Positions 37,569 to 47,783 of a stretch of 64,000 nt of DNA are shown here, piece by piece; position 1 is the stretch's first letter; each line of letters opens with the position of its first letter. Source of the stretch: Sphingomonas sp. DG1-23 (GTDB taxonomy: Bacteria; Pseudomonadota; Alphaproteobacteria; Sphingomonadales; Sphingomonadaceae). The stretch is from assembly GCF_030730875.1 (NCBI RefSeq), contig NZ_JAVAMA010000010.1, forward strand, positions 124,001-188,000, read 5' to 3'. A model generated the notes under the pieces. The model worked only from the letters and a program-made list of their open reading frames with translations. It was not told the origin of the DNA and searched no databases. A program made the position numbers and the translations under genes.

Positions 37569-38752
37569 CAGAACGCTGCGATCCCGGTGATGGCGCGGCC
37601 GAGGATCAGCCCGTGGACGTCGTGGGTGCCCTCATAGGTGTTGACCGTCTCGAGGTTGATCGCGTGGCGCATCACGTGGAATTCGGCCGAGATGCCGTTG
37701 CCGCCATGCATGTCGCGCGCGACCCGGGCGATATCGAGCGCCTTGCCGCAATTGTTGCGCTTGATGATGCTGATCGTCTCGGGACTCAAAATCCCTTCGT
37801 CGAACATCCGCCCCGCGCGCAGTGCCACCTGCAGCCCGAGCGCGATCTCGGTCTCCATATTGGCGAGCTTGAGCTGGACGAGCTGCGTCGCCGCCAGCGG
37901 CTTGCCGAACTGGGCGCGATCGAGAGTATATTGCCGCGCCGCGTGCATGCACGCCTCGGCGGCGCCCATCGTCCCCCACGCAATGCCGTAGCGTGCGCGG
38001 TTGAGGCAGCCGAACGGACCGCGCAGTCCCTGCACTTCGGGGAGCAAGGCATCCTCGCTCAACTCGACGCCGTCCATCACGATCTCGCCGGTCACCGAGG
38101 CGCGTAAGGACAGCTTGCCATCGATCTTCGGCGTCGACAGGCCCTTCATCCCGCGCTCAAGCACGAAGCCCTTGATGCCGCCGCCATGCGCATCGGACTT
38201 GGCCCAGACGACCATGACGTCGGCGATCGGCGCGTTGGTGATCCACATCTTGGTGCCGGTGAGGCGATAGCCGCCATCGACTTTCTCGGCGCGGGTGCGC
38301 ATCCCGCCGGGATCGGAGCCGGCATCGGGCTCGGTCAGCCCGAAACAGCCGATCCATTCGCCGGTCGCCAGCTTCGGCAAATATTTCCGCTTCTGCGCCT
38401 CGGTGCCATAGGCATGGATCGGGTGCATCACGAGGCTCGATTGCACGCTCATCGCCGAGCGATAGCCCGAATCGACGCGCTCGACCTCGCGCGCGACGAG
38501 CCCATAAGCGACATAGCCGAGCCCGGCGCCGCCATAGGTTTCGGGAATCGTCGGGCCGAGCAGCCCCAGTGCGCCCATCTCGGCCATGATCTCGCGGTCG
38601 AAGCGCTCGTCGAGAAACGCGCTGGTCACCCGGGGGAGCAACTCGCCCTGCGCGTAATCGCGCGCGGCGCCCTGCACCATGCGCTCCTCGTCGGTCAGCT
38701 GCGCGTCGAGCGCGAACGGATCCTGCCAGTCGAACCGGCCCATCTCTGCCAT
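37568..38752 (-). CDS. gcdH: Glutaryl-CoA dehydrogenase
   Basis: The acyl-CoA dehydrogenase (394 residues) oxidises and decarboxylates glutaryl-CoA to crotonyl-CoA in lysine and tryptophan breakdown. GcdH-like marks are [36 protein letters not shown], and the C-terminal [24 protein letters not shown], with the catalytic Glu in YEGTHD. Start ATG 38752 has a GGAAG site 4 nt upstream and gives [10 protein letters not shown] neighbouring CoA transferase supports the assignment. Confidence 0.9.
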   Translation of the reverse strand: MAEMGRFDWQDPFALDAQLTDEERMVQGAARDYAQGELLPRVTSAFLDERFDREIMAEMGALGLLGPTIPETYGGAGLGYVAYGLVAREVERVDSGYRSAMSVQSSLVMHPIHAYGTEAQKRKYLPKLATGEWIGCFGLTEPDAGSDPGGMRTRAEKVDGGYRLTGTKMWITNAPIADVMVVWAKSDAHGGGIKGFVLERGMKGLSTPKIDGKLSLRASVTGEIVMDGVELSEDALLPEVQGLRGPFGCLNRARYGIAWGTMGAAEACMHAARQYTLDRAQFGKPLAATQLVQLKLANMETEIALGLQVALRAGRMFDEGILSPETISIIKRNNCGKALDIARVARDMHGGNGISAEFHVMRHAINLETVNTYEGTHDVHGLILGRAITGIAAF

Positions 38753-38762
38753 AACTCTTCCT

Positions 38763-39623
38763 TCAGGTCGCAGCCGGGCGCGCGGGCGTTCCCGCGGCCG
38801 GCGGCACAGCGGACGGCGCCTCGAGCGCGTCCCGTTCGATTTCGAGCAGCCCCTGCCGGGCCGCGATATAGCGCCGCGCCGCGACGATCCAGCTCTCCGC
38901 GCTGGACACGCCGGGCATGTGCACGACTTCGGCGAGCGCGGTCTCGACATCGCCATGGTCGAGCGCGAGCCGCGCGCGGCGCAGCCGGTCGGCGGTGCGC
39001 GGGCTCGGCGAGGCGGCCTGGCGCAGCACGACGAGGTCGCCGAGAAGGCGCCGCACGCGCATCCACATGCTGTCGTCGGCGCCGCTGGCGAGCCGCGGCG
39101 CGATCGTCTCGAGCGCGAGCCGCAAATCGCCGAGGGTGACGGGTTCGGCCGAGGCGCGCAGGATCATTCCCACTGCCTCGCCGCGGGTTTCGGAGAAACG
39201 CTGGCGCAATTGGCCTTCGAGCGACCCGAGCGGCTGCCCGCGCTCGATCGCCCGGCGAACCGCCGCCGTGATCAGCAAGCGCTCGGCGCGGCTGGCATAG
39301 GACGAGGCGTTGCGTGCGCTGCCGTTGATGTCGCGCAGCCGCAACTCGAGCTGGTCGAGCTTGCCGGCAAGCTCCTGCTCGCGCGCGCTCAACGTCGCGA
39401 TATCGGTGCCCGGCGGCAGCGGCGCGGCGGGATTCGCCTGCGGCTGCGGCGCCTCGATCGGCGTCGGCGCGGCCCCCGGATGCGGCGCGCCGATTCCGCC
39501 GGCCAGCTGGAAGGCGGCCGCAGTCACCGCGATGCCGCCAGCAAAGGCAAGGCCGCCAATGAGATAGGGGGACCGCGTCTCGGGGCCGCGGGTCGGCTCC
39601 GGCGCGAGGGGCTCGTCGCTCAT
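38763..39623 (-). CDS. Mic60/mitofilin-like membrane protein (COG4223-like)
   Basis: This 286-residue protein has a short cytoplasmic N-terminus, one transmembrane helix at about 19-42 ([25 protein letters not shown]), a Pro/Ala-rich spacer, a coiled segment ([21 protein letters not shown]), and a helical C-terminal region typical of Mic60 ([27 protein letters not shown]...[18 protein letters not shown]). In alphaproteobacteria Mic60 genes follow hemC-hemD, as here. Members shape inner membrane folds. This one is shorter than the well-studied homologues. Confidence 0.78.
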   Translation of the reverse strand: MSDEPLAPEPTRGPETRSPYLIGGLAFAGGIAVTAAAFQLAGGIGAPHPGAAPTPIEAPQPQANPAAPLPPGTDIATLSAREQELAGKLDQLELRLRDINGSARNASSYASRAERLLITAAVRRAIERGQPLGSLEGQLRQRFSETRGEAVGMILRASAEPVTLGDLRLALETIAPRLASGADDSMWMRVRRLLGDLVVLRQAASPSPRTADRLRRARLALDHGDVETALAEVVHMPGVSSAESWIVAARRYIAARQGLLEIERDALEAPSAVPPAAGTPARPAAT

Positions 39624-39653
39624 GCCCCCTTATTCGCTGCCCTGCGCGCGCGG

Positions 39654-40319
39654 TCAATCGGCCAGCGCGATTGCCGCCTCGATCAGTGCCTCGTTGGCCA
39701 CGCCGGGCACGATGATTCGCTGCCAGCCGGGCCCGGCCGCTGCCGCCGCGGCGGTGCTCACCGCAACCAGCGCAATGCGCGATCGGTCGAGACCCTGTGC
39801 ATCGGCGAGTTCGGCCAGCCACGCGCCGCTGCGCGCCGATTGCACCAGCGCAATGCTGCCGGCGAGTCGCGCGACTTCGTCCGGCGTGCGGCGTTCGCTG
39901 GCATAGACTGCGATCACTTCGGCGATGATCCCCCCCGTTTCGAGCGTTCGCTCGCGGCCGGCGAGGTGCAGCGCATGCCGTACGCCGGCAGCTTCTGCGC
40001 GGGCGATCAGCGCAGCGGCGCCTTCGTCACTGACGAGGCGAACGCCGAAACCGCTGCGCAACGCCGCTTCGGCGGTCGCCTCCCCCACGGCGTAGACCGG
40101 CAGCCGATGCAGCGCGGCCAGCCCCGCGCCGCCGTGGCGAAGTGCATTGGCGCTGGTCAGGATCAAGGCATCGAAGCCCGCGACGTCGGGCGCTTCCCAC
40201 GCCAGCGGCTTCACCTCGAACAGCGGCATGCGAATCGCGGTGCGCCCGCGCGCCTCGATCGCGGCCGCGGTCACGCGATTGCCCGGCTCGGGCCGCAGCA
40301 CCGCGATCGCGCGACTCAT
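39654..40319 (-). CDS. hemD: Uroporphyrinogen-III synthase
   Basis: HemD (221 residues) cyclises hydroxymethylbilane to uroporphyrinogen III. The family is poorly conserved, but the N-terminal AIAVLRPEPGNRVTAAAIEARGRTAI, FDALILTSANALRHGG and LPVYAVGEATAEAAL, and the final motif region fit HemD. Its ATG overlaps the hemC stop (ATGA), giving hemC-hemD-Mic60. Sequence similarity alone is modest; context raises confidence. Confidence 0.9.
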   Translation of the reverse strand: MSRAIAVLRPEPGNRVTAAAIEARGRTAIRMPLFEVKPLAWEAPDVAGFDALILTSANALRHGGAGLAALHRLPVYAVGEATAEAALRSGFGVRLVSDEGAAALIARAEAAGVRHALHLAGRERTLETGGIIAEVIAVYASERRTPDEVARLAGSIALVQSARSGAWLAELADAQGLDRSRIALVAVSTAAAAAAGPGWQRIIVPGVANEALIEAAIALAD

Positions 40320-41230
40320 CCGCCGAACAGCCGGCGTATCGCTTCGGGGGCGCCGATCAGCAGGTCGCGCGCCACCGCGATCGGCAGCGCCGGATCGGTC
40401 GGCGCGCCGGCTTCCTGCGCATGCACATGGACGCTGCCGTCCTCCGACAGCAATTCGGCGCGCAAGGTCATGATCGCGCCCTCGATCGTCGCCAGCGCCG
40501 CGACCGGCGAGTGGCAATCGGCCTCGAGCGCGGCGAGCAACGCTCGCTCGGCGCGCACGCAGGCATGCGTCGCGGGATCGTCGATCCTCGCCAGCATCGC
40601 GCGGCTATGCGGATCCTCGGCGCGGCACTCGATCCCTACCGCGCCCTGCGCCGGTGCGGGCAGCATCACGTTGATGGGGATGGCGGTTCCGACGTCATGA
40701 CGCCCAAGCCGATCGAGCCCCGCGGCGGCGAGCAGCGTGGCATCCGCCTCCCCCGCGGCGAGCTTGGCGAGCCGCGTGTCGACATTGCCGCGGAACAGCA
40801 CGATCTTCAGATCGGGGCGAAGCTTCCGCATCTGTGCGGCGCGCCGCGGCGAGCTGGTGCCGACCACGGCACCGTGCCGAAGCGCGTCGATCGAATCGGC
40901 GCCGACCAGCCGGTCGCAGACATCGGCGCGCGGCAGCATCGCGGCGATGACGATGTCCGCGGGGCGGACGGTCTCGACATCCTTCATCGAATGGACGGCG
41001 GCATGGATCTCGCCGTCGAGCAAGGCGCGGTCGAGTTCCTTGGTCCACAGCGCCTTGCCGCCGATCTCGGCGAGCGCGCGATCCTGTATCCGATCGCCGG
41101 TCGTGCGGATCGGCACGATCTCGATCTGGTCGATCGCGATGGCGTGCGCGGCGGCCAGCGCGTCGCGCACCATATGGGCTTGAGTGAGGGCGAGCGGCGA
41201 GCCGCGGGTGCCGAGACGGAAGATGGGCAT
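40316..41230 (-). CDS. hemC: Porphobilinogen deaminase (hydroxymethylbilane synthase)
   Basis: HemC (304 residues) joins four porphobilinogens into hydroxymethylbilane. Substrate and cofactor motifs include RLGTRGSPLALTQAHMV, GGKALWTKELDRALLDGEIHAAVHSMKDVE, VGTSSPRRAAQMRKLRPDL and PAPAQGAVGIECR. The dipyrromethane-binding Cys is in ALEADCHSPVAAL. It diverges from tsaD over only 37 bp, which must hold both promoters or overlap the coding ends. Confidence 0.97.
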   Translation of the reverse strand: MPIFRLGTRGSPLALTQAHMVRDALAAAHAIAIDQIEIVPIRTTGDRIQDRALAEIGGKALWTKELDRALLDGEIHAAVHSMKDVETVRPADIVIAAMLPRADVCDRLVGADSIDALRHGAVVGTSSPRRAAQMRKLRPDLKIVLFRGNVDTRLAKLAAGEADATLLAAAGLDRLGRHDVGTAIPINVMLPAPAQGAVGIECRAEDPHSRAMLARIDDPATHACVRAERALLAALEADCHSPVAALATIEGAIMTLRAELLSEDGSVHVHAQEAGAPTDPALPIAVARDLLIGAPEAIRRLFGG

Positions 41231-41267
41231 GGCTTGTGCTAATGCCCCCGTGGACTAATTGGATGCA

Positions 41268-42293
41268 ATGGCGCTGATCCTTGGCCTCGAATCGAGCTGC
41301 GACGAAACCGCCGCCGCGCTGGTGACCAGCGATCGGCAGATCCTCGCGCACAAGCTCGCGGGGCAGGAGGCGGCGCACCGTCCCTATGGCGGCGTCGTCC
41401 CCGAGATCGCCGCGCGCGCGCATGTCGAGGTGATGGCGCCTTTGGTCGAGGCGGCGCTGGCCGAAGCGGGGGTGACCCTGGCCGAGGTCGACGCGATCGC
41501 CGCCACCGCTGGTCCCGGCCTGATCGGCGGGGTGATGGTTGGCCTCGTCACCGGCAAGGCGCTTGCGCTGGCGAGCAGCAAGCCTTTGGTCGCGGTCAAC
41601 CATCTCGAAGGCCATGGCCTGTCGCCGCGGCTCAGCGATCCCGATCTCGCTTTCCCCTATCTGCTGCTGCTCGTTTCGGGCGGGCATTGCCAGTTGCTGC
41701 TGGTCGAAGGCGTCGGCGCCTATCGCCGGCTCGCCACCACGATCGACGATGCCGCGGGCGAGGCCTTCGACAAGACCGCCAAGCTGCTCGGGCTCGGTTT
41801 CCCGGGTGGCCCGGCGGTCGAGAAGGCGGCGGCGCTGGGCGACGCCAAAGCGGTGCTCTTGCCTCGCCCGTTGCTCGGCTCGGCCGAGCCGCATTTTTCC
41901 TTCGCCGGATTGAAGAGCGCGGTGGCGCGGGTCGTCGGCCAGTACAGTGCCCAGGATCTGGCGGCGTCGTTCCAGCAGGCCGTGGTCGATTGTCTGATCG
42001 ATCGTACCCGCCGCGCGCTCGGATCGGTTCGGGCTACTGCGCTGGTCGTCGCCGGCGGCGTCGCCGCCAATGCCAGCGTGCGCATCGCGCTCGAAGATCT
42101 TGCCGCCGAACACGGGCTGCGCTTCGTCGCGCCGCCTTTGTGGTTGTGCACCGACAATGCCGCAATGATCGCCTGGGCCGGCGCCGAGCGCCTTGCCGCG
42201 GGCCTCACCGATCCGCTCGATTTCCCGGCGCGGCCGCGCTGGCCGCTCGATCCCGGTGCGGAGAAGGTGCGCGGCGCGGGAGTGAAGGCATGA
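41268..42293 (+). CDS. tsaD: tRNA threonylcarbamoyladenosine biosynthesis protein TsaD
   Basis: TsaD (341 residues, ASKHA fold) transfers threonylcarbamoyl to A37 of ANN-decoding tRNAs. It has the [14 protein letters not shown] start, metal-binding histidines in [11 protein letters not shown] and NHLEGHGLS, and [15 protein letters not shown] 41268 is the standard start; a TTG at 41259 would add three residues. Its stop overlaps the gpsA start (ATGA). Confidence 0.96.
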   Translation: MALILGLESSCDETAAALVTSDRQILAHKLAGQEAAHRPYGGVVPEIAARAHVEVMAPLVEAALAEAGVTLAEVDAIAATAGPGLIGGVMVGLVTGKALALASSKPLVAVNHLEGHGLSPRLSDPDLAFPYLLLLVSGGHCQLLLVEGVGAYRRLATTIDDAAGEAFDKTAKLLGLGFPGGPAVEKAAALGDAKAVLLPRPLLGSAEPHFSFAGLKSAVARVVGQYSAQDLAASFQQAVVDCLIDRTRRALGSVRATALVVAGGVAANASVRIALEDLAAEHGLRFVAPPLWLCTDNAAMIAWAGAERLAAGLTDPLDFPARPRWPLDPGAEKVRGAGVKA

Positions 42294-43267
42294 GGATCGG
42301 GGTGATTGGCGGCGGCGCATGGGGCACGGCGCTCGCGCAGGTGGCGGCGCGCGGCGGCGCGCCGGTCACCTTGTGGGCGCGCGAGCCCGAAGTGGTCGAG
42401 AGCGTCAATGCCGCGCACGCGAATCACCATTTCCTCGCCGGGGTGCCGCTCTCGGAAAGCATCCGCGCGACCGGCGATCTCGCCGATCTCGCCAGCCATG
42501 ACGCTTTGCTCGTGGTCGCCCCCGCCCAGCATGTCCGCGCGGTGCTGCGCGCGGCGCCGATCGGCAGCACGCCACTGGTGCTCTGCGCCAAGGGGATCGA
42601 GGCGGGGACGCGCCTCCTCGTCGGCGAAGTCGCGCATCAGGCCGCGCCCGACGCGCCGATCGCGGTGCTTTCGGGCCCGACCTTCGCGCACGAAGTCGCC
42701 GCCGGAAAGCCGACCGCGGTCACGCTCGCCTGCGAGGACGAGGATCTGCGGTCGCGCCTCGCCGAGCGCCTCGCCGGCCCGGCCTTCCGCACCTATGGCT
42801 CGGCCGACGTGATCGGCGCCGAGATCGGCGGCGCGGTCAAGAACGTCCTCGCGATCGCCTGCGGCGTGGTCGAAGGCGCCGGGCTCGGGCTCAATGCCCG
42901 CGCCGCCCTGATCGCGCGCGGTTTCGCCGAGATGACCCGGTTCGGGCTCGCGCGCGGCGGACAGGCCGAGACGCTGACTGGCCTGTCGGGCCTCGGCGAT
43001 CTCGTCCTCACCTGCAGCTCGACCAATTCGCGCAATTTCTCGCTCGGGGTCGGGCTCGGACAGGGCAGAAGCGCTGTCGAACTGATGGCGGATCGCAAGA
43101 CCGTCGCCGAGGGGGCCTTCACGGCGCCGGTGCTTCGCGAAGCCGCCGCCGAGGCGGGAGTCGACATGCCGGTGACCGAGGCGGTCAACGCATTGCTCGA
43201 AGGTGCTGCGGTGCAGGACGTGATCGGCGCACTGCTCGCCCGACCGTTGCGCGAGGAAGCGCAATGA
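42290..43267 (+). CDS. gpsA: Glycerol-3-phosphate dehydrogenase (NAD(P)+)
   Basis: GpsA (325 residues) makes sn-glycerol-3-phosphate for membrane lipids. It has the nucleotide fold [41 protein letters not shown], catalytic Lys in [14 protein letters not shown], and [23 protein letters not shown]. It is coupled to tsaD and to the DUF1697 gene by ATGA overlaps, the tsaD-gpsA pairing being common in alphaproteobacteria. Confidence 0.97.
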   Translation: MRIGVIGGGAWGTALAQVAARGGAPVTLWAREPEVVESVNAAHANHHFLAGVPLSESIRATGDLADLASHDALLVVAPAQHVRAVLRAAPIGSTPLVLCAKGIEAGTRLLVGEVAHQAAPDAPIAVLSGPTFAHEVAAGKPTAVTLACEDEDLRSRLAERLAGPAFRTYGSADVIGAEIGGAVKNVLAIACGVVEGAGLGLNARAALIARGFAEMTRFGLARGGQAETLTGLSGLGDLVLTCSSTNSRNFSLGVGLGQGRSAVELMADRKTVAEGAFTAPVLREAAAEAGVDMPVTEAVNALLEGAAVQDVIGALLARPLREEAQ

Positions 43268-43800
43268 AGTGGGCGGCGATGCTGCGCGGGATCAATCTCG
43301 GCAAGCGCCAGCTCAAATCGGCCGAACTGAAGGGCGTGGTCGAGGGGATGGGCTTCACCCATGTCAAGACGATCCTCGCCTCGGGCAATGTCGTGTTCGA
43401 GGCGGGCGACGCGAAGCCCGAAGCGCTCGAACGCGATCTGCATGCCGCGCTCGAAAAGGCGACCGGGCTCAAGTCCGAGGTCTTCGTCCGCAACCGCGCC
43501 GAGCTCGCCGGACTGGTCGAAGCCAATCCGTTTCCCGACGAAGCGCGCGACCGGCCGAGCTTTCTGGTGGTCAGCTTCCACCGCGATCCGGTCGACGAGG
43601 CGGCGATCGAAAAGCTCGCGGCAAGCTATGACGGCCCCGAGCGGATGGTGGTGATCGGTCGCGAATTGTTCACCGATTTCCCCGACGGCCAAGGCCGATC
43701 GAGCCTGATCCCGGTGATGCAAAAGGCCAGGCTGTCGCAGGCCAATACCGGGCGCAACTGGAACACCGTGCAGAAACTGCTCGCCGCGCTCGGCGACTAG
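43264..43800 (+). CDS. DUF1697 family protein
   Basis: This 178-residue protein has the family start [46 protein letters not shown] and the block PDGQGRSSLIPVMQKARLSQANTGRNWNTVQKL. No function is established. It is coupled to gpsA, and its TAG stop shares a CTAG with the convergent SDHAF4-like gene. Confidence 0.9.
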   Translation: MKWAAMLRGINLGKRQLKSAELKGVVEGMGFTHVKTILASGNVVFEAGDAKPEALERDLHAALEKATGLKSEVFVRNRAELAGLVEANPFPDEARDRPSFLVVSFHRDPVDEAAIEKLAASYDGPERMVVIGRELFTDFPDGQGRSSLIPVMQKARLSQANTGRNWNTVQKLLAALGD

Positions 43801-43949
43801 AAGTCGACTGCCACGCCTTTCCGCTCCCAATCGCCATAGCGGGTGGGGTCGAGCGGGTCGGTCGCCGGTGCCGCGGGGGCGGGTTTGGGCACCGGCGGGC
43901 TCTTCGACAGGTGCTGCGGGGGCTTCACATGGCTCGGGCGCTGGCCCAT
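43797..43949 (-). CDS. DUF1674/SDHAF4-like small protein
   Basis: This small protein (50 residues from ATG 43949; a 60-residue version starts at ATG 43979) ends with DPTRYGDWERKGVAVDF, the hallmark of DUF1674, whose eukaryotic member SDHAF4 binds flavinated SdhA during succinate dehydrogenase assembly. The N-terminal part is Pro- and Lys-rich and low complexity. The sdh genes are not in this window. It is head-to-head with rsmB, with start codons 13 bp apart or overlapping. Confidence 0.85.
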   Translation of the reverse strand: MGQRPSHVKPPQHLSKSPPVPKPAPAAPATDPLDPTRYGDWERKGVAVDF

Positions 43950-43962
43950 GGCACTGGCTCCA

Positions 43963-45252
43963 ATGAACAGAGCCCCCAATCGTCCCCGCCGCCCGAGCGG
44001 TCAAGAGCCCGACGCTCCCGGCGTCCCCGCGCGCCGCGCCGCGCTCAAATTGCTCGATGCGGTGCTCCGCCGCGGCCTCGCGCTCGAACAGGCGCTCGAT
44101 TCGGCGGCGCAGGGCCTCGCTCCCAATGATCGCGGCCTCGCCCATGCCATTGCTGCCGAGGCGCTGCGCCGGCTGCCCGATCTCGACGCGCTGATCGATT
44201 CGGCGACCCAGCGCGACTTGCCCGAGGACGCCAAGCCACGGTTCGCGCTGCGCATCGCGCTCGTCCAGGCGCTTTCGCTCGGCACCCCCGGTCATGCCGC
44301 TATTTCCACGGTGCTGCCTTTGGTCGATGGCGGACCCCGGAAGCTGGTCCATGGCGTGTTCGGCACCTTGCTGCGCCAGGGTGCGACATTGCCCGAGCCG
44401 CCGACGCTGCCCGATCCGGTGGCGCTGCGCTGGCACGCGGCGTGGGGCGACCAGATGATCGAGGATGCCGAGCGCGCGATCGCGGTGCCGCCGCCGCTCG
44501 ACCTGACCTTGCGCGATCCCGGTCGCGCGCCCGATCTGCCCGGCACCAGCCTGTTTCCCGGCCATCTCCGCCTCGACGAAAAGGCCTCGGTCACCGGGAT
44601 CGAGGGATATGCCGAAGGCGATTGGTGGGTGCAGGACCTCGCCGCATCGATTCCGGCACGGCTGATCGGCAGGGGTAACGGCACCGCGCTCGATTTGTGC
44701 GCCGCGCCGGGGGGCAAGACGCTGCAGCTCGCCGCCGCAGGCTGGGCAGTGACCGCGGTCGACCTTTCGGAAAGTCGTCTTGCGCGACTTCACGAAAATC
44801 TCGAGCGCACCGGCCTTACGGCGCGAGTGGTCGCCGCCGATTTGCTCACATGGCAACCTCCGGCTCCCGCCGACGCCGTGCTGCTCGATGCGCCGTGCAG
44901 CGCCACCGGCATTTTCCGCCGGCATCCCGACGTACTGCATCGCGTGCGTCCGTCGCTGATCAACGAGATGGCCGAACTCCAGTCGCGCCTGCTCGCGCGC
45001 GCCGCCGAATGGGTGAAGCCGGGCGGGACTTTGGTCTTCTCGACCTGCTCGCTCGAGCCGCGGGAAGGCGAAGCCCAGCTCGAACGTTTCCTCGCCAAAC
45101 ATTCCGGATTCGAGATCGCACCGATCGCCGACGACGAATTGCCCCGGGGCGTCTCGCCGCGGGACGACGGCACTCTGCGGCTGCTCCCCGGTGCGCTGGC
45201 CGAAGCGGGGGGGCTCGATGGCTTCTTCATCGCCAGGCTGCGCCGTTCCTGA
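43963..45252 (+). CDS. rsmB: RsmB-like 16S rRNA (cytosine-C5)-methyltransferase
   Basis: The 429-residue protein has an NusB-like N-terminal RNA-binding domain (RRAALKLLDAVLRRGLALEQAL) and a Rossmann methyltransferase domain with LDLCAAPGGKTLQLAAAG, the Pro-Cys motif VLLDAPCSATGIFRRHPD and the catalytic Cys in FSTCSLEPREGE. It probably methylates C967 of 16S rRNA. ATG 43963 was chosen; ATG 43948 is an alternative. It lies head-to-head with the DUF1674 gene. Confidence 0.92.
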   Translation: MNRAPNRPRRPSGQEPDAPGVPARRAALKLLDAVLRRGLALEQALDSAAQGLAPNDRGLAHAIAAEALRRLPDLDALIDSATQRDLPEDAKPRFALRIALVQALSLGTPGHAAISTVLPLVDGGPRKLVHGVFGTLLRQGATLPEPPTLPDPVALRWHAAWGDQMIEDAERAIAVPPPLDLTLRDPGRAPDLPGTSLFPGHLRLDEKASVTGIEGYAEGDWWVQDLAASIPARLIGRGNGTALDLCAAPGGKTLQLAAAGWAVTAVDLSESRLARLHENLERTGLTARVVAADLLTWQPPAPADAVLLDAPCSATGIFRRHPDVLHRVRPSLINEMAELQSRLLARAAEWVKPGGTLVFSTCSLEPREGEAQLERFLAKHSGFEIAPIADDELPRGVSPRDDGTLRLLPGALAEAGGLDGFFIARLRRS

Positions 45253-45315
45253 TCGATACTTCGCGTGACGTGAAGCCCGGTTGCGTGCGAATCATGCCAT
45301 GCTAGAGCATTCGGT

Positions 45316-45975
45316 ATGTCCGAAGTTCGCATTGCCCCCTCGATCCTCTCTGCCGACTTCGCCAGGCTCGGCGAGGAGATCCGCGCGATCGATGCCGCCG
45401 GGGCCGACTGGATCCATGTCGACGTCATGGATGGGCATTTCGTCCCCAACATCACGATCGGCCCCGGCGTCATCAAGGCGCTCCGCCCGCACACCGCGAA
45501 GCCGTTCGACGTCCATCTGATGATCGCGCCGGTCGATCCCCTGCTCGCCGCCTTCGCCGATGCCGGGGCCGACACGATCTCGGTGCATCCTGAATCGGGC
45601 CCGCATCTCCATCGCACGCTCCAGACGATCAAGGCGCTCGGCAAGCGCGCGGGCGTGGTGCTCAACCCCGCCACCCCCGTGGATGTCGTCGATCACGTCA
45701 TGGACATGGTCGACCTGATCCTCGTGATGAGCGTCAATCCCGGCTTTGGCGGGCAGAAGTTCATCGAGAGCCAACTTCCCAAGATCGCCGAATTGCGCCG
45801 CCGGATCACCGAATCGGGCCGCGCGATAGATCTCGAGGTGGATGGCGGAGTCGACCGCGACACTGCCCCGCGGGTGATCGCCGCGGGCGCCGACGCGCTC
45901 GTCGCCGGCACCGCGACCTTTACCGGCGGCCCCGATCATTATGCCGCCAACATCGCCGCGCTGAGAGGCGGATGA
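45316..45975 (+). CDS. rpe: Ribulose-phosphate 3-epimerase
   Basis: Rpe (219 residues, TIM barrel) interconverts ribulose-5-phosphate and xylulose-5-phosphate. Family landmarks are [17 protein letters not shown] with catalytic Asp14, [42 protein letters not shown] and [13 protein letters not shown]. Its stop overlaps the start of the heparinase II/III gene (ATGA). Confidence 0.97.
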   Translation: MSEVRIAPSILSADFARLGEEIRAIDAAGADWIHVDVMDGHFVPNITIGPGVIKALRPHTAKPFDVHLMIAPVDPLLAAFADAGADTISVHPESGPHLHRTLQTIKALGKRAGVVLNPATPVDVVDHVMDMVDLILVMSVNPGFGGQKFIESQLPKIAELRRRITESGRAIDLEVDGGVDRDTAPRVIAAGADALVAGTATFTGGPDHYAANIAALRGG

Positions 45976-47705
45976 AGAATTCGCCGCCCGGGTCCGACGC
46001 CGACGGAGTCGAGGAAGGCAAGCGGCTCATCCGTACCGGCGGCGACCGCGGGCTGAGCCTCGCCGAGCGGATTTCCGAGCGCTTCCAGCGGCTGACCTGG
46101 GGCACGCCGCTCCACGCGATGCGGCTGCGCGGCCGCCATCCGCTCAAGCTGATCGCGGTCCCCGACGATCCGTTCTTCGGCGACGCCAATCGCGGCAATG
46201 CCCTGCTCGACGGGGTGGTCCGCTTTCGCGGCGAGGACCGCCGGATCGAGTCGCTCGATTTCGCCGCGCCCGATTGGTCGCCGGCTTTCGGCGACCATCT
46301 CCAGAGTTTCGCCTGGCTGCGCGACCTGTCCAGCGTCGCCACCCGGGCGCAGGGGGTGCCGATCGCCGAGGAGATCATGCGGCGCTGGCTCGCGGCGCAT
46401 GGCGAGAAAGTGTCCGAAACCGCATGGCGCGCGGATATATGGGGCCGCCGCATCCTGTTCTGGACCGCGCATGCGCCGCTGATCCTGTCCTCGACCGATC
46501 TGGTCTATCGCTCCAGCGTGCTCCACGCGCTGGCCCGCGGGGCGCGGCATCTCGATCGCGGCGCGAATCGTGTCCAGCCGGGTTCGGCCTCGATCGGCGC
46601 CTGGGCGGGCGTGCTGGTTGCCGGGCTGTCGATGCCGGGCGGCGATCCGCGCCGGGCGTACGGCGAAAGCGGCCTGCGGCGCGCGCTCGAGCAATCGGTG
46701 TTCGAAGATGGCGGCAGCGTCACCCGCTCGCCCGCCGCGCAGATCGATTCGATCCAGTTCCTCACGATCCTCGGCGAGGCCTATGCCGCGCGCCGGCTCG
46801 AGGCGCCCGCGTTCATCGAGGCGACGCGCAACCGCATGATCACGGCGCTGCTCGGGCTCTGCCACGGCGACAAGGGGCTCTCGAGCTGGCAGGGCTCGGG
46901 CCCGGTCGCGGGCGAGGTCGTCGAACAATTGATCGAAGCGACCGGCGTGCGCACCCGGCCGCTCAAGCAGGCGCGCGAATGGGGCTATCAGCGCCTGTCG
47001 CAGGGGCAGAGCGTGCTGGTCATGGACGTCGCTCCGCCGCCGCTCGCCCGGCTGGTCGAAGGCGGCTGCGCCTCGACGCTCGCCTTCGAGCTTTCCGACG
47101 GGCCCGACCGCCTCGTCGTCAATTGCGGCGGCGCGCGCGCGGCGCACGCCAAGGTGCCGCCTGCCCTCACCGAGGGCCTCCGCACTACCGCCGCGCATTC
47201 GACTCTGGTGCTGAGCAACAGCAATTCGACGGCGATCCATGCCGACGGCACGCTCGGCCGCGGCGTGGTCGAAGTCGAGCTGGTGCGCCACGAGACCGAT
47301 GCCGCCAGCCGGATCGAGGCCAGCCATGACGGCTATGTCCGCCGCTTCGGCTATCTGCATCGCCGCGTCCTTGCCATGTCGCCCGACGGTAGGGACGTGC
47401 GCGGCGAGGACATGCTGCTCCCGGCGGATCGTCGCAAGCACAAGGCGCCGACGGTGTTCGCGGCGCGCTTCCATCTGCACCCGCAGGTCGAGGTCACCCC
47501 CACCGCCGATGGTCTAGCGGCGATCCTGCGCACCGCCTCGGGGCATCTCTGGCAGTTCCGCTGCAAGGGCGGCAGCCTCGCGGTCGAGGACAGCGTGTGG
47601 ATCGACGCGCGGGGCCGCCCGCTCGCCAGCCAGCAACTGGTCGTCACCGGGGCGAGCCCGGCGGGCGGCGCGAATGTCAGCTGGCTGTTCCACCGCGCCA
47701 AATAA
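45972..47705 (+). CDS. Heparinase II/III family protein
   Basis: The 577-residue protein matches the heparinase II/III-like family, with an alpha-helical toroid N-terminal half ([48 protein letters not shown]) and a C-terminal beta region ([28 protein letters not shown]). It has no signal peptide, unlike secreted lyases, so cytoplasmic action is likely. The usual alginate/heparin lyase role is therefore in doubt. It is found between rpe and purH in several sphingomonads. Confidence 0.85.
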   Translation: MKNSPPGSDADGVEEGKRLIRTGGDRGLSLAERISERFQRLTWGTPLHAMRLRGRHPLKLIAVPDDPFFGDANRGNALLDGVVRFRGEDRRIESLDFAAPDWSPAFGDHLQSFAWLRDLSSVATRAQGVPIAEEIMRRWLAAHGEKVSETAWRADIWGRRILFWTAHAPLILSSTDLVYRSSVLHALARGARHLDRGANRVQPGSASIGAWAGVLVAGLSMPGGDPRRAYGESGLRRALEQSVFEDGGSVTRSPAAQIDSIQFLTILGEAYAARRLEAPAFIEATRNRMITALLGLCHGDKGLSSWQGSGPVAGEVVEQLIEATGVRTRPLKQAREWGYQRLSQGQSVLVMDVAPPPLARLVEGGCASTLAFELSDGPDRLVVNCGGARAAHAKVPPALTEGLRTTAAHSTLVLSNSNSTAIHADGTLGRGVVEVELVRHETDAASRIEASHDGYVRRFGYLHRRVLAMSPDGRDVRGEDMLLPADRRKHKAPTVFAARFHLHPQVEVTPTADGLAAILRTASGHLWQFRCKGGSLAVEDSVWIDARGRPLASQQLVVTGASPAGGANVSWLFHRAK

Positions 47706-47783
47706 CCGTCGCCTGTACCCGCGTCGGCGGGAGAATGCGTAAAGGGGTTGCAAGCCGTGGTGCGATCCGTACAGCGCCCGGCC

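Noticed and set aside
37665..37690. A possible fourth parS (CACGTG near 37674)
   Set aside because: Only the six central bases match; the flanks do not extend the palindrome.
42793..45102. 769-codon minus-strand frame across gpsA, DUF1697 and rsmB
   Set aside because: It crosses three real genes on the other strand, so it cannot be a gene with its own function; no domain is recognisable.
47706..47783. Riboswitch (PurR or guanine type) before purH
   Set aside because: The gap is only 78 bp with no aptamer-like pairing or conserved core.
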